A stretch of DNA of 64,000 bases from Paenibacillus amylolyticus (GTDB lineage: Bacteria; Bacillota; Bacilli; Paenibacillales; Paenibacillaceae), in assembly GCF_001570725.1 (NCBI RefSeq), contig NZ_BCNV01000007.1, positions 186,001 through 250,000 on the forward strand, given 5' to 3'. Each line of letters starts with the position of its first letter. Within the stretch, counting starts at the first letter, position 1. Positions 17,971 through 28,500 of this stretch are shown here, piece after piece. The notes under the pieces are model-generated. The model worked only from the letters and a program-made list of their open reading frames with translations. It searched no databases and was not told the origin of the DNA. The translations under genes and the position numbers were made by a program.

Positions 17971-18845
17971 ACACATTCATTAACAAAATTCATAAAACGG
18001 GATACCACTTCCTGATTCATGTCCGTCCGCCATGCCGTATACAACGGTACGGAGGGCGGATTTTCTTGTAATGGAAGGAACACCACGCCCTTCCGTTGGA
18101 ACACATCCACCGATGATGGAACAATGGAAATCCCCATGCCCGCTGCAACGAGATTCACAATCGTATACATCTGGATCGCTTCCTGCGTAATTCGAGGGTC
18201 TACGCCATGTGCTCTACAGTAGTCCAGAACCAGTCGATGAAATGGAGAACCCAGATGTCGTGGGAATAAAATAAAATCTTCATCCGCCAGTTCTCGAATC
18301 GAAACTTGAGTCTGAGAAGCCATCGGGTGATGATCTGGCAACACAGCAATCAACGTTTCCATCTGACAGGGACGGAACGAGACATGACGAGTATCTTCCT
18401 GATATCGCAAAAATCCAATATGGATCTGTCCGTCTTCCAGTGCCTGCAATTGCTGGGACGAAGTCATCTCACGTAATGTCAATTCAATCTGCGGGTACGC
18501 AGCGCGAAATTTCCTGATTACATCGACCATGATGCTCCCTGAAGCCGAATCCACAAAGGCTACGGTTATATGCCCGATGATACCCTGATCTGCCTTTTGC
18601 GTAAGCTGAATAGATCGATCAAGTTGGGCCAGAATGAGTCTGGCCTGTTCCAGAAATACGGCACCTGCTGGCGTCAGACGAACCATTTTTCTCGTGCGCT
18701 CCAAAAGTTTTACACCAAGCTCTTCCTCTAAATTCTGAATCTGCTGGCTCAACGGTGGTTGCGTCATATTTAATTTTTCCGCTGCACGGTGGAAATGAAG
18801 CTCCTCCGCCACGGTGATAAAGTATCTTAACTTACGAATATCCAT
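17967..18845 (-). CDS. LysR-family transcriptional regulator
   Basis: A 292-residue regulator. The N-terminal winged helix-turn-helix (LRYFITVAEELHFHRAAEKLNMTQPPLSQQIQNLE, quoted in part) is followed by a type-2 periplasmic-binding-like effector domain of ~200 residues, as in the BenM/CatM/AlsR branch. It is the downstream member of a convergent pair with the aldo/keto reductase, sharing a TTAA for both stops. The SMI1 gene lies 31 bp upstream in the same direction. Effector and targets unknown. Confidence 0.88.
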   Translation of the reverse strand: MDIRKLRYFITVAEELHFHRAAEKLNMTQPPLSQQIQNLEEELGVKLLERTRKMVRLTPAGAVFLEQARLILAQLDRSIQLTQKADQGIIGHITVAFVDSASGSIMVDVIRKFRAAYPQIELTLREMTSSQQLQALEDGQIHIGFLRYQEDTRHVSFRPCQMETLIAVLPDHHPMASQTQVSIRELADEDFILFPRHLGSPFHRLVLDYCRAHGVDPRITQEAIQMYTIVNLVAAGMGISIVPSSVDVFQRKGVVFLPLQENPPSVPLYTAWRTDMNQEVVSRFMNFVNECV

Positions 18846-18876
18846 ACGTCTGTTGCGCTTCCTTCCGTCTACCCTG

Positions 18877-19347
18877 TTAATTCATCTGTTCCTGAACCCA
18901 GATTGCCGACTCAGCCAGCATTATCATTAGTTCATTAAAGTCCACAGCAATCTCCCGAAGAGGCACTTCTCCTGCATCGTGGATCAACATCAGTACCTTG
19001 CCTGAGACCTGATCCAGTATAGCCATACTTCCTTCACCGAATCCACCAATGGGGAAAGGCTGGAGGTCAGCTGGCAACTCATATTCTTTCTCATATTCAC
19101 GATAGGCTTCCAGAAACTCGGGATAGGCCCAGTACAGTTCTTTCACCGAATACAAGGCAGGATCGCCGAAGTTGCATGCACCGAATTCGAGCAAAAGCGC
19201 GCGATACGCTGCGGGCAATCTCACGTTATGCTTTTGCTCAAAAACCTCAATGCTCTGTTGCGTCTCAGGAGTACACCCTTCTCCCATTGTCGTATCATAA
19301 GCTTTCACCAAAAGATCACGAATCGCTTCTAATTCTATCGATGCCAC
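18877..19347 (-). CDS. SMI1/KNR4-family protein
   Basis: A 156-residue soluble protein with the SMI1/KNR4 (SUKH) fold: the motif IEVFEQKHNVRLPAAYRALLLEFGACNFG (quoted in part) and later FPIGGFGEGSMAILDQVSG. In bacteria this family includes immunity proteins against polymorphic toxins, but many members stand alone. The start is GTG at 19347, about 6 nt after GGGGGA. It probably shares a transcript with the LysR gene downstream. No toxin gene is adjacent. Confidence 0.8.
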   Translation of the reverse strand: MASIELEAIRDLLVKAYDTTMGEGCTPETQQSIEVFEQKHNVRLPAAYRALLLEFGACNFGDPALYSVKELYWAYPEFLEAYREYEKEYELPADLQPFPIGGFGEGSMAILDQVSGKVLMLIHDAGEVPLREIAVDFNELMIMLAESAIWVQEQMN

Positions 19348-19421
19348 TTGAATTCCCCCTTTAATACGTGTTCAACAATATCTTAAAATGTACCTTTCGT
19401 CACTTGTCTATCTATTCCTGC

Positions 19422-19464
19422 AAAAAACGGCTGAATCAGGACTTTCGCCACTGATCAGCCGCTG
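19422..19464 (-). terminator. Terminator of the secreted metallopeptidase gene
   Basis: On the minus strand GCGGCTGATCAG pairs with CTGATTCAGCCG, followed by TTTTTTG. It lies 36 bp past the stop. Confidence 0.85.
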
Positions 19465-19499
19465 TGTAGTCAGATCCATTCTTACTAACAACTTATACC

Positions 19500-20888
19500 T
19501 TACAACGCAATACCCGTTACCTTCCATTCCAGAATGCCTGTGGAAGCAGCATCATTGGATACCATCTGAAGACGCATTTTCGTAGTGCTCACCGGATCAA
19601 AAGTCGTGGTATTGTAAGTATCTGCACGAGTTCCACGGCCTTTGGCGTTCTTCACATCACGCCATGTTTTTCCGTCCCAGTATTGAATTTTGTACGAGCG
19701 AGGTACGTCAATACCGCCGTTGTCCTTGAACCAGTAAACATCCGTTTGTGATACCGTATACGTGCGATCCAAATCATACTGTACCCAATGTGTACCGATC
19801 TCTGGCCAGTTCCCATACACCGCCTGTGTACGATCGTTGGAATGTGCAGGGTCCTGTCCATCATTCAGCGCAGCAATCGTTTCCCATGGAGAAACATACG
19901 ATGTCGTCACTTTGGCATTCGCGGCTACATTAACAGGTTGATTGGTAGATGGCGCAAGCGGGAAACGTGCGGTATCCTTCTTCAACTGGCTCCATGTATA
20001 GCGCAGCAACCAGGCATCCCAATTTGTAATGGTAGACGAATTGCCTGCCCACATAATCGTTGGCATGGGGAAGCCACCCGGCGGACGATCCGGTACTTCA
20101 TAGAAATCTGGCATGCCGAAGCCATGACCAATTTCATGTTCGGTAATTTCGATTTCCGTGTTGTTTACGGTTCTCAAAATGTAATCATCGGAAACCCGCT
20201 GCCCCCAGTCTCCGCCAGCACCGCCGCCGAAGTTGGACGTTCCCCACAGGTACATGTCAAACCGCTTGTCCAAACCGCCAGGGTAGGCATAGTTCGGATT
20301 CGTAAAATGCTCAAATCGCGACAACGCGTTAGGCGCATAAGGCAAGGCTGCCGGGATTTTCGGATCAGACTTGCTCAGCTCATCCACAGTTGTGGTTGTA
20401 TATATGATTTCATCCGATTGCTTGTCCAGAATCTGTGCCGGATTCGCTACTGCCCAACCGACTACTTTAACCGCAATATCCCCATAAGGCCAACCATCAT
20501 AACCCTTCAGATGTTTCGTCCAGTTATTCATTTGCCGGCCCAGCATCTTCTCGATATCCTTACGCTGTTGCAGGGTCACATTCTTGGTCGATTGCCAGCG
20601 TACAACATAGTTAATGGTTCCTTGACCTGCAAAAATCTGATCGTAGATCAGATTCTTCCGATTGACCGATCCTTCCTTGATCATACGATTGGTGTACACC
20701 CACTCAATGGATGATCTCAATTCCGAAGGCATATCGGATAATACAGCAGTGATCGATACACCTGACTCGGCGGCTTCAGCTGCGTACGCCTCTCCTGACC
20801 ATGCGGAACTTCCCCCCAGCAGTGTTGCAGATAATGCGAGTGACATCACAGCTAATGTGCATTTTTGACGTGAAAACATAATCTTCAT
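19500..20888 (-). CDS. Secreted zinc metallopeptidase with C-terminal discoidin-like domain
   Basis: A 462-residue exported protein. A Sec signal peptide (residues 1-36, ending in EAYAAEA) is followed by a catalytic region with HEIGHGFGMPDFYE near residue 254, an HExxH zinc motif with a downstream Asp as third ligand. The C-terminal ~130 residues (NVAANAKVTTSYVSPWETI, WVQYDLDRTYTVSQTDVYWF, YKIQYWDGKTWRDV) form an F5/8-type-C-like carbohydrate-binding module. The start could also be the ATG at 20879, three codons in. It probably acts outside the cell on glycoproteins or wall-bound substrates; no peptidase family number is assigned. Confidence 0.78.
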   Translation of the reverse strand: MKIMFSRQKCTLAVMSLALSATLLGGSSAWSGEAYAAEAAESGVSITAVLSDMPSELRSSIEWVYTNRMIKEGSVNRKNLIYDQIFAGQGTINYVVRWQSTKNVTLQQRKDIEKMLGRQMNNWTKHLKGYDGWPYGDIAVKVVGWAVANPAQILDKQSDEIIYTTTTVDELSKSDPKIPAALPYAPNALSRFEHFTNPNYAYPGGLDKRFDMYLWGTSNFGGGAGGDWGQRVSDDYILRTVNNTEIEITEHEIGHGFGMPDFYEVPDRPPGGFPMPTIMWAGNSSTITNWDAWLLRYTWSQLKKDTARFPLAPSTNQPVNVAANAKVTTSYVSPWETIAALNDGQDPAHSNDRTQAVYGNWPEIGTHWVQYDLDRTYTVSQTDVYWFKDNGGIDVPRSYKIQYWDGKTWRDVKNAKGRGTRADTYNTTTFDPVSTTKMRLQMVSNDAASTGILEWKVTGIAL

Positions 20889-21206
20889 CCTTTCTTCCCC
20901 GAATGTTATGAACAGCTCTCGTTTCGCTCCCCATTCCTCGTTTGGAATATATTACCTTTAATATTTTACATGATAAAGAAAATGTTGGAATACATCGGTA
21001 TACCTGTTTTTGCTACAGGTTCATGCACTTGTTCAAGTTAATCCTGTGATAAAAATCGGACTTTGGACTAATGACATATGCTCGTTCATGAAAGTGGTTT
21101 GCATAGGAAGCTGTAAATAAGTGCACAAAAATACCCTGTCCAGCATGTGGACAAGGTAGATTAACAACATTTAGTTGATTTCGCACATAAATTTTTCTCG
21201 GAATTC
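20889..21206. other. Intergenic region without a gene
   Basis: A 318-bp AT-rich gap between two minus-strand genes. Its only clear signal is the terminator hairpin at 21128-21158. The upstream part should contain the promoter of the metallopeptidase gene, but no convincing -35/-10 pair was found. Confidence 0.4.
21128..21158 (-). terminator. Terminator of the threonine aldolase gene
   Basis: On the minus strand CCTTGTCCA pairs with TGGACAGGG around CATGC, followed by TATTTTTG. Confidence 0.75.
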
Positions 21207-22313
21207 TTATCTCACCTGTTTACGCAGCTCTTGGTCCAACCATTCCAGTGCTGCACGCAGCTTATCCTGGGGAATTTGCTCATAACGATCTCCACCAGAA
21301 TATTCGAAAGCACAGCTATTCGCACTCGTCTTGTTCAAATACGAAGTTATTGCAATGTCATGCTGCTTAGCCATTTGTACAAGAATCGGTTCGACTTCGT
21401 CCGCAGCCAGCGCAAAGTGAACATGGAACATATTCGATACAGGGACCTCGGGCAATGTATGTATCCCGTGACACGCATTCAGTAGAGAGGCGAGTTCTTG
21501 AGCCTGCTCGTAATAAAGCTCCATTTTGCCAATCCGTTCATTGAAATAATACTGGGAACTCAGAATATACGGATAGAGGCCGATCAGATCACCGCCGTGC
21601 CGCCGTTTCCATACTTTTGACTCCTGCATCACATCCGTGTCTCCGGCCAATATGGCCCCCGCAATACCCCCGATTCCTTTGTAAAAGGACACATACACCG
21701 AATCAAACAGACTGCAAATCTCCGCAGGTGTCTTCTGATAATAGGGAGTAATCTCAAACAGGCGCGCCCCGTCCAGATGTAGCTTAATCCCGCGTTCGCG
21801 GCAATAGGCCGAGATCGCTTCCAGTTCTTCATACGCTGGCAATTGGCCGCCAATCTCGCGTTGCGGCAGTTCCAACAGCAGGCAGGCAATGTCCTGATCG
21901 AGCGCTTGTACATCTTCCAGTCGAATCAATCGGTCCTTGTCCGCAAGTAAAATCGATTCAATCTGGTGTAACTCTTTCAGACCGTCTTCCTCATGAATTT
22001 CCAGATGACATAGAGGGTGATAAGCTACTCGCTTCACACCTTTGCGGTCACACCAGATCCGTAATGCTATCTGCTGCGCCATCGTTCCACTTGGGAAAAA
22101 CACGGCCGATTCCTTGCCGAGAACATCAGCCATCTGCTGCTGAAATTCTTCAATGAGGGGGCCGTTGCCGTAGTGGTCACTGAACAGTTCCCCATCGATC
22201 TGCTCCAGTACATCCTGAAGCACCTTCACTTTGCGAATGCCATGACCGCCAACAATAAAGTCTGCCTGACTAAATGCTTCCGCGAGCGTTAACGTAGTAT
22301 CCTCCAAGATCAC
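21207..22313 (-). CDS. Threonine aldolase-family PLP enzyme (beta-eliminating lyase)
   Basis: A 368-residue fold-type-I PLP enzyme of the low-specificity threonine aldolase family, cleaving beta-hydroxy amino acids such as threonine to glycine and an aldehyde. The N-terminal DHYGNGPLIEEFQ and FFPSGTMAQQIAL (PLP phosphate region), IKLHLDGARLFE (PLP Asp) and VSFYKGIGGIAGAIL (Schiff-base Lys) are present. A LysR gene starts 8 bp upstream in the same direction, so the two form a small operon and the regulator may act on it. Confidence 0.85.
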   Translation of the reverse strand: MILEDTTLTLAEAFSQADFIVGGHGIRKVKVLQDVLEQIDGELFSDHYGNGPLIEEFQQQMADVLGKESAVFFPSGTMAQQIALRIWCDRKGVKRVAYHPLCHLEIHEEDGLKELHQIESILLADKDRLIRLEDVQALDQDIACLLLELPQREIGGQLPAYEELEAISAYCRERGIKLHLDGARLFEITPYYQKTPAEICSLFDSVYVSFYKGIGGIAGAILAGDTDVMQESKVWKRRHGGDLIGLYPYILSSQYYFNERIGKMELYYEQAQELASLLNACHGIHTLPEVPVSNMFHVHFALAADEVEPILVQMAKQHDIAITSYLNKTSANSCAFEYSGGDRYEQIPQDKLRAALEWLDQELRKQVR

Positions 22314-22321
22314 TCACTCCT

Positions 22322-23182
22322 TTATAGTTCTGGTTCTGTAATGATCTGTACCAGAGCGCTCAGCGCACTAGATATATGTTCACCACGGGAATACACAAAT
22401 CCTACTTCCAACCGGCAATAAGGATCGGGCAAAGACATCACTGCAATCTCGCCTCTTAATTCTACTTTGGTAACCGAAGATCGTGGCAGCAATGATACAC
22501 CGAGCCCGGCAGATACACCATTTAGAATCGTGTCCAGTGTTCCATATTCCATGACGCTCAGTGAGTGGATACCTTGATCTCTCAAAAAAGATTCCGCCTG
22601 AGCCCGATGTGTGCATCCGATCTCAAAAAACAACATCGGCCTGGACAATAGAGCATGCAACTCATGTGTTCCAGGTTCGGCGACCAGCACCATTTCTTCG
22701 TCATACATCTTCATATAGTTCAGCTCAGGATGATCGATTGGGCCATATATTAATGCGCCATGCAATTCATGTTGAATCACCTTCTGGTTCAGTTCATGCG
22801 TCCCACCCGTGACAAGCGAATGCTGTACCTCAGGGTAGCATGAAGTATATTCAGCCAAGAGTGGCGTCAGAAAAGTGGAAGCTGCTGTCTCAATGGCGCC
22901 CAAACGAAGTAAGCCTGCTGGTGGGTTCCCCACTTGCGTGGCCTGCTCTGCTTCATATAATAATTGCAAAATTCGATCTGCATACACCAGCAGGTTCTCG
23001 CCCGCCGGTGTGAGCGACATCCCCCGATTGGAACGATGAAATAGCGGTACCTGTAACTGTGTCTCCAACTGTTTGATCCGTGTGGTCACATTGGATTGTA
23101 CATAATTAAGTGCGAGCGCAGCTTTACTGATACTACCTTCACGGGCAACCGCCTGAAATATTTTCAAATCACCTGCATCCAT
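22322..23182 (-). CDS. LysR-family transcriptional regulator
   Basis: A 286-residue LysR-type protein: N-terminal helix-turn-helix (LKIFQAVAREGSISKAALAL, VQSNVTTRIKQLE) and a PBP2 effector domain. It lies just before the threonine aldolase gene (8 bp) and is divergent from the alcohol dehydrogenase-like gene, the usual position for a LysR regulator controlling its neighbour. The intergenic 180 bp should carry its T-N11-A operators, but no single site stands out. Confidence 0.87.
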   Translation of the reverse strand: MDAGDLKIFQAVAREGSISKAALALNYVQSNVTTRIKQLETQLQVPLFHRSNRGMSLTPAGENLLVYADRILQLLYEAEQATQVGNPPAGLLRLGAIETAASTFLTPLLAEYTSCYPEVQHSLVTGGTHELNQKVIQHELHGALIYGPIDHPELNYMKMYDEEMVLVAEPGTHELHALLSRPMLFFEIGCTHRAQAESFLRDQGIHSLSVMEYGTLDTILNGVSAGLGVSLLPRSSVTKVELRGEIAVMSLPDPYCRLEVGFVYSRGEHISSALSALVQIITEPEL

Positions 23183-23363
23183 ACCTTGATCACCTGCTCG
23201 TCGTTATATCGGCATTCTGCATCATGCGATTCATGCAAAATACTTATCTATTATTTTCAATGATACTGACAATCATTTTTGTTCATTTTACGTGAATCTG
23301 CCCCGTCTGTACAATGAGGCTCAGTAGTGAAGTCTGGCTACATAGACAGGAGGAATATTGAGT

Positions 23364-24353
23364 ATGAAAGCTATCGTTCATTCAGGCCAGAGCGGCCTTG
23401 CAGGTCTTCAATATACAGAGTCAACATCTCGGGCACCAGAAGCCGGGGAAGTGGTAATCCAACTAAAATCCGCAGGAATCAACCATCGGGATCTATTCAT
23501 CATGGCAGCACGCGGAACCCAGGACCCCCCGCTCATTCCCGGTTCGGATGGGGCTGGTATTATCGTTGGGATCGGCGAAGATGTAAGAGGATTCTCAATA
23601 GGAGATGAAGTCATTATCCATCCTACACTCGGTTGGGAACATACATCTGAAGTGCCCATTGTACCCGATATTGTGGGTGGTCCTACGGATGGAACACTGG
23701 CGCAATATATAACATTGCCTGCTGAAAATGCCCTGCCCAAGCCAGCCCACCTATCCTGGGAGGAAGCAGGCGTATTGTCCCTTTCCGCGCTGACGGCCTA
23801 TCGCACCTTATTCACTCGCGGCGTATTGAAGCAAGGTGAACATGTCCTCATTCCCGGCATTGGCGGTGGTGTAGCGACATATGCTCTGCTCATGGCCGTA
23901 GCCGCTGGTGCTAAGGTGACCGTCACCTCCAGAAGTGAAGCCAAAAGAAATGAGGCGCTTCGCTTGCGTGCTTCCCATGCATTGGACAGTCATGGCGATT
24001 GGCGTTTGCAAAACGATCTGGAACCTGTGGACATGATCTTGGATAGCATCGGACAAGCCATGTTCCCGAAATATTTTGATATAATCAGACCAGGTGGGCG
24101 TATTGTGATGTATGGTGCCAGCTCGGGGGATGATCTGACCGTACCGATCCGCTCTATCTTCTTCCCGCAGGTTAGCCTGATCGGCACCTCTATGGGCAGC
24201 CGTGAGGAGTTTGTCCAGATGCTTCAATGGGTGGAGCAACATGACATACATCCTGTAATCGATGGTGTATATCCGCTACAGGATACAGCGAAAGCATTCG
24301 AGCGTATGGAAAAAGGCGAGCAGTTTGGCAATCTGGCTATACGAATTGAATGA
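23364..24353 (+). CDS. Zinc-independent MDR alcohol dehydrogenase / quinone oxidoreductase
   Basis: A 329-residue medium-chain dehydrogenase/reductase. The N-terminal GroES-like domain carries NHRDLFIMAARG and PLIPGSDGAG. A Rossmann domain has GIGGGVATYALLMAVAAGAKV as the NADP loop. The four-cysteine structural zinc lobe is absent, as in the YogA/QOR group. I choose the ATG at 23364, 10 nt after AGGAGG; a TTG at 23358 (4 nt after it) would add two residues. It is divergent from a LysR gene that may control it. Confidence 0.85.
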   Translation: MKAIVHSGQSGLAGLQYTESTSRAPEAGEVVIQLKSAGINHRDLFIMAARGTQDPPLIPGSDGAGIIVGIGEDVRGFSIGDEVIIHPTLGWEHTSEVPIVPDIVGGPTDGTLAQYITLPAENALPKPAHLSWEEAGVLSLSALTAYRTLFTRGVLKQGEHVLIPGIGGGVATYALLMAVAAGAKVTVTSRSEAKRNEALRLRASHALDSHGDWRLQNDLEPVDMILDSIGQAMFPKYFDIIRPGGRIVMYGASSGDDLTVPIRSIFFPQVSLIGTSMGSREEFVQMLQWVEQHDIHPVIDGVYPLQDTAKAFERMEKGEQFGNLAIRIE

Positions 24354-24530
24354 TGACAGATTGTAGTCCATTTTGAAATAGAACGAATTGAATTGAGTTG
24401 AATTGTATCATGCCAATACAAGACTAGGGTGAATCTTCAAACACAGGCAAGCTATACGATGATGGATGTCAGCATCCAATAAATCTTGAAGTTCAAGCTG
24501 ATTGATCCTGGTTGATGGGTCTGCGACTTT

Positions 24531-24725
24531 CTAAGGAACACAGGACGTCTTATTTGGCCTTAAAGTACTCTTTCTAAATTGTAAGGAACTTCAGACACGT
24601 TATTTCCCAAAATTCACTAGCAAAACCGCTGCAAACGGTTATTTATTCGGATATAGCGTGTCTCAGGTTCCTTAGATTTCCGCGGGCGCTTCAAATCCTT
24701 GAATAAGATGTCTCAGATTCGTTAG
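24531..24725. repeat. Intergenic four-part palindromic element, copy B
   Basis: Second copy of the element described at 3882-4077. Forward motifs lie at 24531-24555 and 24581-24605, inverted ones at 24651-24675 and 24702-24725. The consensus is near CTAAGGAACCTGAGACACGTTATT, and the spacing is 50 bp within each pair with a 45-bp centre. The stretches between motifs differ from copy A, so only the motif and the geometry are conserved. It occupies about half of the 424-bp gap between the dehydrogenase gene and the small gene at 24778. Confidence 0.78.
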
Positions 24726-24777
24726 CGCTCGCTCTAGTTTGTTCACGCTATTAACCATTCAGGAGGTGTGCATACAT

Positions 24778-24996
24778 ATGGACAATCGATTGTATTTGGT
24801 AGAATTAGTCCGCAAACTGATGGACGCCGAAGGAACAGAAAGCGAGTTGGATGACATGTTAACGGAGCTACAGCAGCAGGCGCCTCATGCAGAGATCAGT
24901 AATCTAATTTTCTGGGATGATCGAGACCTGACGCCTGAACAGATTGTGGAAATAGCGCTGGCTGCCCGTCCGATCATTCTTCCGCCCCAGTCCTAA
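24778..24996 (+). CDS. Bacteriocin-immunity-like small protein
   Basis: A 72-residue acidic helical protein (MDNRLYLVELVRKLMDAEGTESELDDMLTE, quoted in part; later ISNLIFWDD). The pattern LV.K.MDAEGTE.E.D....EL...P...ISNLIFW resembles proteins annotated as colicin/pyocin-type immunity proteins, in which a four-helix bundle binds a nuclease toxin. The start ATG follows AGGAGG by 10 nt. No bacteriocin gene is adjacent, so the role is uncertain; it shares a short operon with the next gene. Confidence 0.55.
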   Translation: MDNRLYLVELVRKLMDAEGTESELDDMLTELQQQAPHAEISNLIFWDDRDLTPEQIVEIALAARPIILPPQS

Positions 24997-25021
24997 TTTC
25001 AGTCAGGAGGTAAGCACTCGG

Positions 25022-25408
25022 ATGTCGGTTACAAATCAAAATAGTAATGAACAGCCTGATTTCACTGAATCTAAAGAAGACACTACGCAGCCTGTTTACC
25101 TTACCCAAGGTGAAATCAATGCACTGCAGAAAGCCATTATGTTTCTCAAGTTTGAATGCGAAGAGACTGAATCCCTGCTCTATTCGGGTAGTCCGCTACT
25201 GAACAGCGTACTGGAGAAGGTACGGGATGTCAGCGCATTTGGTGAGTACGCCAAAGAACTTCACTCTCGTGCAAACGAACAGGCAGAGCTTTTCATGCGC
25301 GCCAAGCTGGAACGTTCTTATGAAGCAGAATTGGCACCGCATGAACGGACTGAGGAACAAAAGATCGAGATTCTCAGGTCCTGCATGTATCCATATCCGG
25401 TTAAATAA
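25022..25408 (+). CDS. Hypothetical protein, helical
   Basis: A 128-residue protein with a polar N-terminus and a mostly helical, charged body (GEINALQKAIMFLKFECEE, EYAKELHSRANEQAELFMRA, partly quoted). No family is recognised. It begins 26 bp after the immunity-like gene, with AGGAGG about 11 nt before the ATG, and ends at a strong hairpin terminator, so both small genes are probably one transcript. Confidence 0.6.
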   Translation: MSVTNQNSNEQPDFTESKEDTTQPVYLTQGEINALQKAIMFLKFECEETESLLYSGSPLLNSVLEKVRDVSAFGEYAKELHSRANEQAELFMRAKLERSYEAELAPHERTEEQKIEILRSCMYPYPVK

Positions 25409-25449
25409 AGAATCCTCCATGCTCATGTTTAGAGCATGGAGGATTCTTT
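25407..25449. terminator. Bidirectional hairpin terminator
   Basis: A perfect 18-bp stem (AAAGAATCCTCCATGCTC with its complement) encloses ATGTTTA, with T-rich ends on both strands. It serves the small plus-strand genes and lies 60 bp beyond the SLH gene transcribed on the minus strand. Confidence 0.88.
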
Positions 25450-25509
25450 ATTTCATTATTTTGAAACGCACTACTTAGCGAACTTCATTTCTTGGTTTTT
25501 ACCCAAAAT

Positions 25510-28500
25510 CTACGGTGTATGTTTGTCCACGTACTGTAGAGTTCCTTTAGGGAACTCATTCCATTCACCGGTTAATGAGAACTGTTGTGAACCCGTATAT
25601 ATCCCGCGTTTTCGGATAAACGTCCCGCCAGCAGGCATAAATTGATCATGTGAAGTTGGATCACCTAGGACATCTACAATTCGTCCATCCTTTTTGAGGA
25701 CCAAAGCAACGACATTATACTCATTCGGGTTATACAATTCCAACTCATCATTGTAGTACCAAGCTGGCGTTATATCGAAAAAGTCGTAAAAAGTATAATT
25801 GATGTTTAAATAAGGTAATCCTGAAGTAACATCTAATATGTTTTTGGTTGTAACTTTCATTGTGGATGTCTTTTTCATCCACTGATGAACTTCCAATTGA
25901 TATCCGGTTGCTTTATGCGACGGATCTCCATCACCTGTGTAATAAAGTTGGACAACACTCCGTCCATCTCCCGCATCTGCATACTGAGAGAAGAACAACT
26001 CTGACGTGCCCTGATTTTTCGAGTTCACCTGAACGACCACGGCCCTACCGTCATTCCCTATGATCCAGAATAATAATGGAGATACACTCAAAGGGATCTG
26101 GGAAGAATTAATCGTATTCGGTCCTGTAAACGTCGAATCTGGCGTACCGCTATATACTTTAAAACTCGTCTGTCCAGGAAACCAATTGGACGCTGTAAGA
26201 GTCAGAGGATCTATTACACCGGACTTCGTGTTGATCTGCATGACCCCACCGTTAACCAGAGAAGCAGTGCGAACGTTGAAGGTGTAATCTACCTGTCCAC
26301 CTTTTCCATCCTTTGCTGTTATGGTTAGAGGAGCAATTACATTTCCAGTCCCCGGTTTTAGTATGATCTGGTTACCATTAATGCTTGCATTCACCGCTTC
26401 ATTTGAGCTATTGCTTATCGTGAATTGCAACGCATCTCCATCGGGGTCACTGAATAGTTGACTCAGGTCAAACGTGCGCTCATTCGTTACATTTGGTGTC
26501 AAAACTTGTTCGTAAATACTACTTACTACCTCAGGGGCCAAGTTAGGGCCAGCAGGCTCGCCTTGTATCGTCACGCCAAAGGACGCTTGTTCGCTACGCC
26601 CTTTCTGATCATATACCGTTAACGTCACTGTCGTATTTCCTTCAGCAACTGGAGCAACAGCTATCTGTGAACCATTGGCAGAGACTGTCGCAATATGGGT
26701 ATCTGCGGAGGAAGCATCCACCGTTAACGTGGCTGTATCAAAATTCATCAGGTACGATGTCAAGTCAAGATTCAGAGCAGACCAAGGCCATGTTACCGTT
26801 TGATCCGGAATTGAACTGATATTTCCAGATTCAAGAACTTCAATATCAATATAGGCTGTCGCTTCTTTTCCATACATATCTTTTGCTTTGATATTAGCTT
26901 GAAATTTACCAACCTGTCTTGGATGAATAATCAGCTTGTTTTCTTGAATATCCACCGCTGCGATCAGAAGATTATTGAAATCAAGTGGTGTATGGAACTC
27001 TAATGTATCTCCATCGGGATCATTAAAATATTCCGAGAGATTAATGACCGCATCTTCCTTGCCTACAAACAACGTTTGAGCAGGTAGATTCTGAGTAAGC
27101 ACCGGAGAAGCATTAGGCTTAGGATTAACCCTTATCTGAAATGCGGTTGAAATGGAACCACCTTTTCCATCCTCTACTGAATAATAAATGATGTATTCTC
27201 CAAATTCTAGAGCAGTAAAGCTCAGTACACCCGCTTCCTCCTCAACAATTAAATCAGGATTAGAGGAGTATGCACTGAATGTGAGTGGGTCACCGTCCGG
27301 ATCTGTATAATAATCATTTAAGTCCACCGAGGGGATAGGATCTGTCAGGAAACCCAAGTATGCTTCAACCCAACCTGGTGAGTTTCCTACCGGATTATGA
27401 TTTGGCACTAGTAGAATATCGATGTCAAAGAAATCCTCAGTAATTCCTCCGTTGCCGTCATTCACTGTGTAAGATATCGTGTACGTCCCATTTTGAAGTG
27501 ATGTTAACTTCAATTCACCCGCATTCTCCTCTACTGTTACCCCGTCTGGATTGGATGAAGTCGCTGTATACGTCAAAGGATCGCCATCTGGATCAGTATA
27601 TACCTCGTTCAATTTCACTACAGGGATCTCATCCCCCAGGTATACCTCTATTTTCGCTGGAGCTTCGCCGACAGGCGCACGATTGAGTGGTGGCAGAACA
27701 ACAACTTTCATGTCGAGTTCAGTAATTCCCGTACTGCCATCATCTGCAATTTGCCCATCATCCACCTTAATTTTAAGAACAACTTCCCCCGCCTTTTTAG
27801 GCGTTAACCTTAATACAGATTCAGCATAGTTCGATTTCATGATTTCTGTGCCCACGATTTCCGGAGCACTGTTCGTTACACTGTATAGCAATTCCGATTC
27901 ATATTTCTCATCATCCATAACATAGACCATGAGATCCACATCCTTGCTACCTGACTCAGCTATCAATTCCTGATCAGGAATTGGCGATGCAATAGGAGGT
28001 CTATTCACGTAGACTTCGAATGTGGATCTCAGCCTTTTACCACGACCATCATTGGAAGTCACCGTTATGGTAGCCGTGCCATCCCCCAAGGGAACAATAT
28101 CTAATTGCGATCCATTAAGGATAACCTTTGCAACGGCAGATTTGGATGAACTGACCGTATAAGTTACCAAGTCACCATCCGGATCAGTCACATAGTTGTT
28201 TAGGTTTAACGTTGCTCCCTGTCCATTCTGTGTATACTTGCGACTTTCAAATGGTTTCAGTAGTTCAGGAGCACGATTAGCAACAACAGGAGATGTTTCG
28301 CCTCCACTCCCCCCACTCGCTCCCCCTGACGAAGGAGATACCGTATTGGAAGATGCTGTTCCTGTATTTCCACTCACAACTGAAGACGAGACTCCGGCAG
28401 CCAAGGAAATATCTGAGACTTTCATATTCCCCGCCACATTAATCTGCGTGGAAGGGTTATTCACTTGAAGCTGCTGAATGGTGCCTGCTGCATTAATGTT

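Noticed and set aside
18877..19347. SMI1 protein as immunity to an adjacent toxin
   Set aside because: Neighbours are a LysR regulator and a secreted metallopeptidase; no polymorphic toxin gene is next to it.
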